Shown piece after piece: positions 32,338 through 40,639 of a DNA stretch of 64,000 bases. Location: the NCBI GenBank assembly GCA_973895155.1, contig OZ316899.1, positions 13,578,001-13,642,000 of the forward strand, given 5' to 3'. Position numbers and translations under genes: made by a program. The stretch is from Marsupella aquatica. Its lineage: Eukaryota > Marchantiophyta. The notes beneath the pieces were generated by a model. It was not told the origin of the DNA. It worked only from the letters and a program-made list of their open reading frames with translations, and did not search any database. Each line of letters begins with the position of its first letter. The first letter of the stretch is position 1.

Positions 32338-33390
32338 TTTAGCAGTAGATTGAACAGTCCCTTCTTGCTCAACAATCTGTCCAGCCTTGGCCAATCTTGC
32401 CATAGGTCCATGGACTGCCTGCTCGCCCCCAGCTGTGGTCATCACTGTCTCAGTGGACCGCAAGCTCACTAATGGACGATCAGTAACACCAGCAGAGCGC
32501 ATCCGCAACTGTTCAGCTACTCCCAAGCTGATAATCCAAGTCAAGCAATTCAAATCCATGGCTTGACCAAGGACTTGGCGGCGAGAACTCTCTGACACTG
32601 AGGCAACTGCAGTAGTGCCTGTCAAAAATCCCATAGCACGCTCTCTTTCATCAGCAGTAGGCTCCACTAATTGCTGTAGCGTTGTATCCCATACAAGTCC
32701 AGGCCCACCTGCTCTAAATGCATATGAAGCAGAATGGCTCACAAAAGTGGGTAATGCACAACGCGGACGACCAACTACATTGACCACTGCCAATGGAGAT
32801 CTGTCAGACTGGGTCACATGTTGTGCACAACGCCCTGGATCCAAAATATCATCCACCACCAAGGATGCTGAGCGAGGAATGCTATCAAATGCTCGCTTCA
32901 ACACTTCACAAGGTAACAAATTAGTCCACCACAAGCGTGGACGATGTGCACGAGAACCCACACGTGCAGCATCCAATAATACAGCAGGTCCAATCCAAGA
33001 TCTGACCTGATGTACACTAGCAACAAGTCGATGACGCTCATCACCCAATAGTGGCACATTCTCCAAAATGTAGGCAGGGGAATGTGTTTGGTGTAACTGG
33101 AGATGACGCAATACCCGTAACATCTCCCAAAACAATGCAGAGCGTGGATCATGAAGTCCATGTCCAACTCCAGCTCTTGATTGGCCTTGACATGGCCAAC
33201 CAGCAATCACCAAATCAATGGGGCCAACGCGATCCAAATGATCCGCCCCCAGCAATGAAATATTAGCCGGCAATGCATGCTGATAGCCACGAACAGCATC
33301 CACTGGCAACAACTGTGGATAACGGTCTACCAACATAGCCACATGACGCAATGAGACTCTCCGTGTTGTCTCATCTGTCTCCACATACAA
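32335..33390 (-). CDS. M1 cytosine-5 DNA methyltransferase, main part (motifs II/III to X)
   Basis: 351 codons in frame with the protease upstream and RT downstream. Motifs: VETD near residue 3 (motif II/III); GPIDLVIAGWPCQGQS at 56-71 with the catalytic Cys67 of the PC loop (IV); HDPRSALFWE (V); YILENVPLL with the ENV triad at 110-112 (VI); AHRPRLWWTNL at 149-159 (VIII); ADERERAMGF (IX); RRQVLGQAMDL (X). The GP-x-DLVI-x-G-x-PC wording and GI-x-TGL in motif I are most like DNMT3-type enzymes. The target-recognition region is short. All motifs needed for catalysis are present, but a TGA (33391-33393) cuts off motif I. Reaction by family: methyl transfer from S-adenosylmethionine to cytosine C5. 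Confidence 0.9.
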   Translation of the reverse strand: MYVETDETTRRVSLRHVAMLVDRYPQLLPVDAVRGYQHALPANISLLGADHLDRVGPIDLVIAGWPCQGQSRAGVGHGLHDPRSALFWEMLRVLRHLQLHQTHSPAYILENVPLLGDERHRLVASVHQVRSWIGPAVLLDAARVGSRAHRPRLWWTNLLPCEVLKRAFDSIPRSASLVVDDILDPGRCAQHVTQSDRSPLAVVNVVGRPRCALPTFVSHSASYAFRAGGPGLVWDTTLQQLVEPTADERERAMGFLTGTTAVASVSESSRRQVLGQAMDLNCLTWIISLGVAEQLRMRSAGVTDRPLVSLRSTETVMTTAGGEQAVHGPMARLAKAGQIVEQEGTVQSTAK

Positions 33391-33393
33391 GTA

Positions 33394-34536
33394 TCAACGC
33401 ACAGGAATTCCTGCCTGAAGAATAGCAGCCAATCCAGTGCTAATTCCACCAAATAGATCGAGCAAACAAATACCCTCTGGTGGATACTGCCATGCAATAG
33501 GAGTGGTATCCAATGGTGAAAGAGTCACTGGTCCACCTGTAGGAGATTGCTCTGCTCCTGACTGTGGTGTAAAAGCATGACGCCATGCATCATGTACCAA
33601 TTGTGCTGCCCTCTGCGGCAAGGCTTGTGCAGTACCCCATACTGGTGGCACAACACTAGTTGGATTGGGATCATCCCAATCCAGGTTGCTCCTTCGCACC
33701 ATTTGCTCCTCATGTGACTCCTCCACTGATGGAACATCTGCTGCATGTGCATTACCCTCCATCAAATCATCAGGACCAGTGATCACACCACTGAAGGGTG
33801 CCAAAGACAATAGTGTGGGTTTAGGGCCTCCCATAGGTCCACTAAATCGCACTGGCAACCTGCTCAATCGAGCATCTCCTGACTGCCAATCAGGTCTGTA
33901 TGATACTGATTCATCCCAAAAATCAAGAATAAATCCCATGGGGTACAACACTGTACATCCCACCAACACGTCATAGGACTCGGCCTTAGTCAAAATAGCT
34001 CGCGCCTGTATGTGGGAGCTATCCTTGGTATGACCCTCCTGAATCCTCAATTCAAGTGGTCGTCTGGTGATGTGCTGTGTGGGTGTAGGTCCCCCCAATG
34101 AAGTCTGAATAGGAAAGGGACACTCGTCCAGATCATCTGGACGCAATGCCAATCCTCGTACCGCAGACTTACCCAACATCAAGGGCTGAGCACCAGTATC
34201 CAGTAACACTCTCTCTGGCTGGTATATGGCTCCAGTAGGCCCAACTAATCGAAAGATACCGCTCCGATTATCCAATGACACCACGCTAGGTTTAAACCTA
34301 GTCCTCTCAAATGCAGGGCGTGCTGGCAAATCCATCAACTTTGCCGCTGTTGCATGCCATGTCTCGCTAGTAGTCGTAGGTGGCATGGTCTTCACAACTT
34401 CAACACTGCAAGCTGCTTTTGCATGGGAAGCAACAACTGGAGTGTCCTCACAGAGTGTAGCTGCCAATCTGAACACTTCTGCAGGACCAACTCCCAAGTT
34501 CAGCATGTCTGTAGCTGAAAATAATGGGGTGCGCAC
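33394..34536 (-). CDS. M1 aspartic protease and motif I of the methyltransferase
   Basis: 380 codons. The retropepsin active site is RVLLDTGAQPLML, with a following strand ESYDVLVGCTVLYPMGF typical of gypsy proteases. After a linker of about 120 residues the frame ends in LLDLFGGISTGLAAIL, which is motif I (S-adenosylmethionine binding) of a C5 methyltransferase. The TGA at 33391-33393 then interrupts before the LYVETD segment. The linker includes NLDWDDPNP, encoded by a copy of the 21- to 25-bp palindrome also found upstream of gag. Confidence 0.9.
   Translation of the reverse strand: MRTPLFSATDMLNLGVGPAEVFRLAATLCEDTPVVASHAKAACSVEVVKTMPPTTTSETWHATAAKLMDLPARPAFERTRFKPSVVSLDNRSGIFRLVGPTGAIYQPERVLLDTGAQPLMLGKSAVRGLALRPDDLDECPFPIQTSLGGPTPTQHITRRPLELRIQEGHTKDSSHIQARAILTKAESYDVLVGCTVLYPMGFILDFWDESVSYRPDWQSGDARLSRLPVRFSGPMGGPKPTLLSLAPFSGVITGPDDLMEGNAHAADVPSVEESHEEQMVRRSNLDWDDPNPTSVVPPVWGTAQALPQRAAQLVHDAWRHAFTPQSGAEQSPTGGPVTLSPLDTTPIAWQYPPEGICLLDLFGGISTGLAAILQAGIPVR
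33662..33682. repeat. palindrome copy inside M1 pol
   Basis: GGATTGGGAT-C-ATCCCAATCC, a perfect 10-bp inverted repeat around one base. It is the same palindrome as the seven in the upstream array. M2 does not have it at the aligned position. Confidence 0.85.
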
Positions 34537-36169
34537 TATGGTTGTAGCCGCCCCCCCCCAGCAAGGTACCTGTCATCCCTGCTGCATCACTACCTGATTC
34601 TGCCAACTTACCCACGCTAGGGTTTGTCCGAATCGGGTTCATAGAGGCAGTCTGAACTGTCTCTGACAATGTAAAAGACTGAGGAAGCTTTGTCTGACGA
34701 CGTGCATCCCCCCTCTGTGGATCTAGGTCCACTACTGCTCCTCGGGGCTCAAGAGCTTTTGCTGCCCCACGCGTCAAAGCTGTTGATGCATCAATGTGTG
34801 CAGTGCCACACATGAATCCCATGGTGGCAAGATCTCCATCAACCCCATAAGATGTGGAAGCTCCATAGGATGTAGAAGCCCCATCACCAGAAGTAGGTCT
34901 CACCTGAGAACTAGCCATAGCAGCTAGTTGTTGCTCCAATTGAGCAATCTTAGCATCCTTAGGATCTGTGGTCATAGCAGGAGCAACATCACCTCCCTGC
35001 CTTGCTACATGTGGCATACCTCTGCCACGACCACCACCTCTACCTCCTCTTCCCTGATCATGTGTGTGTTGTCCTCCTCTCCGTAACTCGGGATGGAGTG
35101 AGAAACACCTATCCTTGGTGTGTCCAGGAGCTCCACAATGATCACACTGCCGCTGATCAGGTGCTGAGGCCCCTCCTGACCCTCTAGGATCAGGGCAATA
35201 CCGCTGCGCATGATCCCCACCACAGGTCCAACATCCTGATTGCTGTCCAGCATAGGAAGGCACAGGTCTCTGACTGGTAGACTCTCGTGCAATAGGCTTC
35301 TCCCTCTGGCTCTTCCGTGCAACAGGCTGTGGTGTGGATGTAGATGCAGCCTTGGGTGCTTCCTTGGCAAATCCGGAAGTCACCACCTTCTCATTCACCA
35401 TATTGAGCTCAATTCGCTCAGAAAGTGTAAAAACGACTGCCAATGTGGGATCTGCATCCCTAAGCAGAGTGACATCTCTCACTCTACGTCGCAATTCTCT
35501 ATCCAGAATTGCATACCAAAACTGGACTGCTTGAGCCTCTGTCACTCCCTTGGTGACAGTGATCAATCTGCGCATACGAGTGTATGCCTCACGTAGACTC
35601 TCTCCAGTCTTGCGCTGAAACTCCTGGAGACCCTTCAACTTATCAGTCCTCACACCCTGATAGTTCTGCTTCAATACCTCAAAAAACTCTACCACAGGGT
35701 TAAATGTTGGCGCAGCTCCAATCCCTGTCACAATCACACCGGTAGGAGTAGCGATGGATGTTGATGGAGTGGTACTGGTAGATGGTGTGCCACTCTGGCT
35801 AGTGCTACTAGAAGAAGCAACGGCTGTAGCAATGGGTTGGGCAGTCGCTCTAGTGCCATAGGTGATGGACACATAATTAGGCGACCAATGCTGCCTCCAT
35901 GCCTCAATCTCAACCAAATGAGCCTTTCGAAACTCATGGTAATCATCCATGGGTGGCCCCTCCAAATGCTGAAATAATCCCTTCCATGCCATGAAAGGGG
36001 TAAACAGCGTGGCATTACGCAATGACTGCATGTCGCACCACGTATCAAACTCCTGGATGAAGTCATCCAGATCAATCGTGCCAACTGCACCAGAGTATCG
36101 TCGTGGCCCTTTGTAGCCCCGTACATCTCTTCCATATCCCACAACAAAGGTGCAATCACCCGATGACAA
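34448..36169 (-). CDS. M1 gag with two CCHC zinc knuckles
   Basis: 573 codons. The first third has the gag capsid-like segment (FMAWKGLFQHLEGPPMDDY) and the FQRKTGESLREAYTRMRRLI helix characteristic of retrotran_gag. Two knuckles follow: CWTCGGDHAQRYC (C-x2-C-x3-H-x4-C) and CDHCGAPGHTKDRC (C-x2-C-x4-H-x4-C), then a Gly/Arg-rich stretch. M2 has the same two knuckles. The true start is uncertain: an acidic N-terminal segment (DSDSDEDS) lies upstream in another frame (to 36255). It overlaps the pol frame by about 120 bases and is joined to it by a run of nine G (34559-34551). Confidence 0.9.
   Translation of the reverse strand: MSSGDCTFVVGYGRDVRGYKGPRRYSGAVGTIDLDDFIQEFDTWCDMQSLRNATLFTPFMAWKGLFQHLEGPPMDDYHEFRKAHLVEIEAWRQHWSPNYVSITYGTRATAQPIATAVASSSSTSQSGTPSTSTTPSTSIATPTGVIVTGIGAAPTFNPVVEFFEVLKQNYQGVRTDKLKGLQEFQRKTGESLREAYTRMRRLITVTKGVTEAQAVQFWYAILDRELRRRVRDVTLLRDADPTLAVVFTLSERIELNMVNEKVVTSGFAKEAPKAASTSTPQPVARKSQREKPIARESTSQRPVPSYAGQQSGCWTCGGDHAQRYCPDPRGSGGASAPDQRQCDHCGAPGHTKDRCFSLHPELRRGGQHTHDQGRGGRGGGRGRGMPHVARQGGDVAPAMTTDPKDAKIAQLEQQLAAMASSQVRPTSGDGASTSYGASTSYGVDGDLATMGFMCGTAHIDASTALTRGAAKALEPRGAVVDLDPQRGDARRQTKLPQSFTLSETVQTASMNPIRTNPSVGKLAESGSDAAGMTGTLLGGGGYNHSAHPIIFSYRHAELGSWSCRSVQIGSYTL
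34551..34559 (-). promoter_or_regulatory. G9 run at the gag-pol frame change
   Basis: Minus strand CTGGGGGGGGGCGGC. Gag is in one frame and pol in the +1 frame. Losing one G, or a +1 slip, would fuse them. Both frames are open only between about 34451 and 34570, so the change must occur here. Programmed frameshift, indel mutation and sequencing error are all possible. Confidence 0.45.
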
Positions 36170-36570
36170 GGAGAACTGGTCACAGAGTCCTCGTCAGAAT
36201 CACTATCTAAAGCTGCACTTGCAACTGCTATCAATGTCGTTGGCCGAAACGGCACCCCACTTCGAGTGAAACCGGCCCTTTGTCCCTCGGACAGTTCCGT
36301 AGCACCCGAAGAATCCGTGATGACAAATCTGCCCTAAATCATCACCATCACCTTCATAATAGGCTTCACAATGCCCCAAGGTTGTAGCTAAGAATCCATG
36401 CAAAATTAATCCAATCTATGCATCTAGATGGATTCAGAAGTATCAAAAGCCTCTAAGTAGCTTCTGATTTGGCCCAAAACAGGTCTCTAGACAAACTAAT
36501 AAGTGTATAAAGCCCCCTGGCCCTTTAATTTAGACAACAAGTTGTGAAAACTTGTGTGTACACTACATGC

Positions 36571-36629
36571 CATAAGAACTCCATGGTTAAGCACGCGCAA
36601 GAGGAATAGCTTTGGGATGGGTGACCTCC
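36571..36629 (+). repeat. 5S rRNA-derived segment (Cassandra-like)
   Basis: The plus strand reads AGAACTCC, then GGTTAAGCACGC and GGGATGGGTGACCTCC in order and spacing. These correspond to the 5S rRNA internal promoter, boxes A and C (AGTTAAGCGTGC ... GGATGGGTGACCTCC). The 5' third and the 3' end of 5S rRNA are not recognisable, so it is not a functional rRNA gene. Cassandra-type non-autonomous LTR elements of plants carry such 5S regions. Confidence 0.75.
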
Positions 36630-36880
36630 CCCCTTGGAGTTATGCACCAACTTAGGCACTCCAAACCAACCAATTGTCAACTACTCCTCATGTACCAACA
36701 AGCTACCTTGCGGCCCGCTCCGGTTTGGCTCCTGTTCCGTCCTCACGCCCCTCGTCACGAGTCGCCTTGAAACGCCGAGATGAGCCTAAGGGAGCCCTTC
36801 ACACCCGCCACACTTCGCTATGTCGGGGTGAACCTCCAATTCAAATCCATTCAATAGTCATCCGGACGCCCGGTCCACAA

Positions 36881-37325
36881 GTTGGAGTGGGATGATCCCA
36901 GTCCAAGTCCTTCACGTCCTCTACACAGGTGAAGTCGCCAAGATACAGTTGGATTGGGTTGATCCTAATCCAAATCCACTTCAAGGTCCAGATGAGGTCT
37001 TTGGATACGCCAACTTTCAGTTGGATTGGGATCATCCCAATCCAAGTTCACCTTCGCCCAAAATCAAGTCTCCAACGTTGTCAATGTACAGTTGGATTGG
37101 GATGATCCCAGTCCAACTTCAACTTCAAGTCCAAATGGGGTCCGAAGTTACCAATGTATAGTTGGATTGGGATGATCCTAGTCCAAATCCAACTTCGAGT
37201 CAAAATGCGGTCTCAAGAGACAACCCACAATTGGACTCGGATGATCCCAATCCAAATCCAACTTTGAGTCAAAATGAAGTCTCAAGAGACAACCCACAAT
37301 TGGACTCGGATGATCCCAGTCCAAA
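36881..37325. repeat. array of seven 25-bp near-palindromes, about 70-bp period
   Basis: Copies start at about 36881, 36948, 37020, 37091, 37161, 37230 and 37299. Core TTGGATTGGGAT-N-ATCCCAATCCAA; the copy at 37021-37045 is a perfect 12+1+12 palindrome and the others have few mismatches. The spacers are partly related. The array lies upstream of the M1 gag in the leader. Symmetric sites at regular spacing suggest binding sites for a dimeric protein. Confidence 0.85.
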
Positions 37326-37992
37326 ACAAGGCGCGCCACAAAACACGCCGCAATTCTCGGACCAAAACACTGTTCAACAATATTGTCGTTTTCCTTGTGC
37401 CCTAGGTCGCCGCCGCACCTCATCGCAACGCGAACTCCATCGTGACGCCAACAACGCAATTCACCAACATTTGATTGTCACTTTCTTCGTAAAAGTGTAC
37501 TATCCATCAACGAATCTCAAATCCGCAATAGCCTTTGCGATGCTGCAACACAATCGATAAGGACTAGAACTCCAAAAACACAATGTAGCAACTACCACTT
37601 GAGGCGCCTTCTGATCTTTGATCAGTCCCTCATTGCCATAGCTTTGAGAAGCTCCAAATGTCAATCCGGTAATCAACTCCAGAGAGAACTTCAATGAACA
37701 AACTATCAGAGAGCTTCAAACAGCACCACGCTGTACTCTCAGAGCAATCAATAGCTCACAATCTCCAATCTACCAACGGCTGATCTGACTTGAGCTACCA
37801 CAAGTCAACCAGCAAGATCCCAACAATCCAAGCTACCATGGATCAACTCTGCAATACAGCAAGCTTCGAAACAGCTTCGAATCAACCTGCAGTGATCTTT
37901 CAATGTAATCTTTTCTGGATGAAATCGAACAACGATCAGTGCTAATCCAACAACGATCCCGTCCGACACGATCACACATATATGTCAAGCCC

Positions 37993-38235
37993 AACGCACC
38001 TTGTGCTTCAAGGAATCCACGTTACTTGCACACAACCTGATCAGCCACACCATAGCCACCAAGCTCATGCTCAAAGGCTCAACATTGAAAGATGAGGCCT
38101 TTGAGCCAACACAAGGGGATAACTATCCCTCACACCAACTCAAACTAAACACAAAGTGCTCATATAGCACACATACAAAACCTCTATATCCTAGATAGTA
38201 CGATATACTTTACTACCACTCTAAATGGTGTGACA
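37993..38235 (-). repeat. M1 terminal repeat segment 'z' (copy z2)
   Basis: 243 bp matching 28655-28897 almost base for base. Read in M1 sense it starts TGTCACACC at the junction with B2 (38235/38236). The neighbouring 'a' segment seen at the other end is absent or replaced here. Confidence 0.75.
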
Positions 38236-38690
38236 AAGTTGAGTGTTATGATATCTGTTGCTTGATCAATTTAAGTCAAATAGGGTGAACTGTTGAGCAA
38301 AGTACAATCGCATTGTCTTTATTGGAGACTGTCCAATCAAACTCTAAGAGAAAAGTGAGGATTGAGAGTGTTTAGTCAGTGAAGTGTGGGTTGAGTTAGT
38401 CTAAAAAAGACCTTCAGCCGGTTTAAGAAATTAAGCCGTAGAGGTACATTCCGGGGGCAGAATACAAATATACCTAAAGAAGTTAAAGAGGAATTAGGTG
38501 TCTCAGTTGTGCACAATTCACAAGCCCAGTGAAAGAATCGGTCCGGCAAGTGTGGATCAAAGGAGAGGATCACATTTCCAAGCCAAATAGCTGCCATACG
38601 GCAAGAGGACGGACATAAACGAGTGGTTTATGATTGGTTGCGGGTAGTTCTTGGGGTTAGAGGTCTTGGATAACGCGCCACACTTCTTTA
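38236..38690 (+). mobile_element. B2 unit, right part of the 3' tail
   Basis: Continues the B2 tail that stops at 28517; the order is confirmed by the uninterrupted B1 tail. Contains the hairpin motif at 38441-38474 (ATTC/GAAT arms 38448-38463) and the segment related to 22140-22440. After about 38690 the sequence is an inverted copy of the B2 5' region. Confidence 0.65.
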
Positions 38691-39073
38691 AGCAAACAAC
38701 CCCAAAACTTTCCTGCCTGATTCACCGTGGTCATTCCACCAATAGAAAATGAGCTTACGCAATCTTCCTACCCACCACCTTCAATCGACTGACAATCGCT
38801 CCCCCTCACAAGGTCGAGACAACATACATGAAAATGCATGATTTGACAGAGTATCGGTTCCCTCCCTTGCAAAGCCGCCACTTAGTGGCTTGCGTGATCT
38901 GGCATGGATTAGGTCAGAACCCTAATCCTGCTTGCTGTCGTTCGTTGATTTTATATGACCACCTTCAACTCCCCTAGCCCATTGTAATCAGCTTTGGAGT
39001 TGTTATTGCTACCTTACTTACCATATAATATATGCATAATACTATTTGCCGACTATTTTAGGCTTAACTAATA
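38691..39073 (-). other. 3' flank of the second gypsy element
   Basis: No coding sequence. Read on the minus strand it follows the integrase stop and contains a purine-rich GGGCTAGGGGAGTTGAAGG and a CATATAAAATC box. It matches 26345-26750, the region upstream of B2, in inverted orientation. Confidence 0.45.
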
Positions 39074-40639
39074 CTAAATGATTCTTGGCAAGGCATCACA
39101 TAGCTCCCCACTGAATTGTGAAGCGTCCTCACGAACATCTTCAAACTCATACATGTAGTATTTTTTAAGCCTATCATAATGTACTCTTATAGGATAAATC
39201 TTGCCCGTGATATTGGCTAATTGAACTGACCCATTAGAGAACATCATTTCTACCTTGTAAGGTCCTAACCAACGAGTGTAAAGCTTCCCAGGGAACTTTA
39301 GATATCCATTGTCATAAAGTAACACAAGATCTCCAGTCTGAATACAGATTGGCCTTAACTTCTTATCGTATCGATGCTTCATCAGCTCCTGACGATACTT
39401 CAGTCTCTCTGATGCTATCAATCTGGCTTCCTCCAATGCTTCTAGTTGGTACAACCTTGCTTTCCTACTCTTGGCCTCATTTAGACGTTCTTGTATGGTA
39501 ACAGAATAAGTGGGAACCTCCAATTTGATTGGCACCAAAGCCTCTTGCCCAAATGTTAGGAAATAAGGTGTATGTCCCGTTGTTGTTTTGTAGGCTAAGT
39601 TGTAAGCAAAAATAGCAACGTATAGCTTGTCATCCCAATCATCCTTGTGATCCGACACCGTCTTGTTTAGTATTTTACCAATGATTCCATTCACACGTTT
39701 GGTAAGTCCATTGGCCTTTGGATGGTAGGGAGTTGTAGGCCAATGCCGAACCAAGTATTGCTCATTAAGCCGCTCGACAACATTATTCAAAAAATGAGTC
39801 CCCCGGTCGCTGACCAGTTCTAGAGGCGCCCCATACCGAGTGAAGATTTGCTTGTATAAAAACTGAGTTGTTGTAACTGCATCATCCTTCATGGTTGGCC
39901 TAGCTTCTACCCACTTAGTCGCATAATCCGTGGCCAAGATGATGTATTTATTTATCCAAGGATATAGTTTTGGCTTCAGAGGCCCAATGTAATCAATACC
40001 CCATTTTTCAAATGCGGCAAGGGGTAAAATTGGATGCAATGGATGTCTGCTGGCAGCCCTTGGTCCCCCCGCCCTTTGGCAAGGATCACATTCCTTAATG
40101 AATTGATGGACATCCTTGTGCAAAGTCGGCCACCAGTAACCGGCATCCAATATCTTTTGTGTGGTAACTACTGGTGCAAAATGGCCTCTGGCCTCCTCTC
40201 CGTGCATTGCTTCCATTACCTTTCGGGCATCATCTCTCTCCAAACATCGTTGGAGACTACCATCCGCTCCCATCATGTGCAACACTCCTTTAATGGCCTG
40301 GTAACGTGTTGCCTTCCGCAAGAACACCGCCTTTTGTTCTCTGGTCCATGCCCTATTCAATCGTGTTGTACTCAAAAATCCTAATATCTCTAGGTACCAG
40401 GTATTCAAAGCCTCAACCTGAAATAACTCCTCATCCAGAAATTGGTCGTCAATGCAATCCGATGCCGGATCACCGGGTACCCTAGAGAAGAAATCTGCAT
40501 TCACGTGTAACTTCCCAGGTTTAATTATTGATTTGTAATTGAATTCGTGCAACAGAAGTATCCATCGAGCCACTTGTCCTGTAAGATCCGGCTTGTTCAC
40601 TAGGTACGTCAAACTTTCATGATCTGTATGAAAGATCAC
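39074..40639 (-). pseudogene. gypsy RNase H end and integrase
   Basis: 521 codons. Starts in RNase H (MIFHTDHESLTYLVNK) and continues with the integrase zinc module (HGEEARGHFAP ... CDPCQRAG). The catalytic core has WGIDYIGPL (first Asp) and LVSDRGTHF (second Asp). The position of the catalytic Glu reads NGLTKRVNG instead of the usual NGL-x-ER-x-N, so Glu is replaced by Lys and the enzyme should be inactive. The C-terminal GPYKVEMMFSNGSVQLANI is the usual gypsy integrase tail domain. Confidence 0.9.

Larger units (their letters stand above)
36404..37992 (-). other. M1 leader region without coding sequence
   Basis: About 1.6 kb between the z2 terminal repeat and gag. It holds the palindrome array (36881-37325), the 5S-like segment (36571-36629), a TATAAAG on the plus strand near 36508, and otherwise AT-rich sequence. 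Open frames across the array are a by-product of its 69- to 72-bp period and palindromes. No primer-binding site for initiator Met-tRNA was seen. Confidence 0.5.
28518..38235 (-). mobile_element. M1: Ty3/gypsy retrotransposon carrying a DNA methyltransferase and a PHD finger
   Basis: Minus-strand order: 5' terminal repeat (z2), a 1.6-kb leader with a palindrome array and a 5S-like segment, gag with two CCHC knuckles, aspartic protease, cytosine-5 DNA methyltransferase, RT, RNase H, integrase, PHD finger, purine tract, 3' terminal repeats. From protease to PHD everything is in one reading frame, broken only by TGA (33391-33393), TAG (32335-32337) and TAA (31027-31029). It is inserted in the 3' tail of B2 with a short AAGC/AAGT target repeat. 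RT before integrase defines Ty3/gypsy. M2 is a diverged second member. Confidence 0.9.

Noticed and set aside
36571-36629. Functional 5S rRNA gene
   Set aside because: Only the internal-promoter part is recognisable; the 5' and 3' parts of the molecule are missing.
36892-37560. Open frames with LDWDDPNP-type repeats across the palindrome array
   Set aside because: The openness follows from the palindromic repeat and its period; both strands are open and there is no start context or conserved protein. Treated as a DNA repeat.
26345-39105. B2 plus inverted flanks as a DNA transposon with 400-bp terminal inverted repeats
   Set aside because: No matching target-site duplication was found at 26345 and 39105, and the shared flank includes gypsy integrase codons, so it is more likely gypsy-derived. 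Kept only as a finding.
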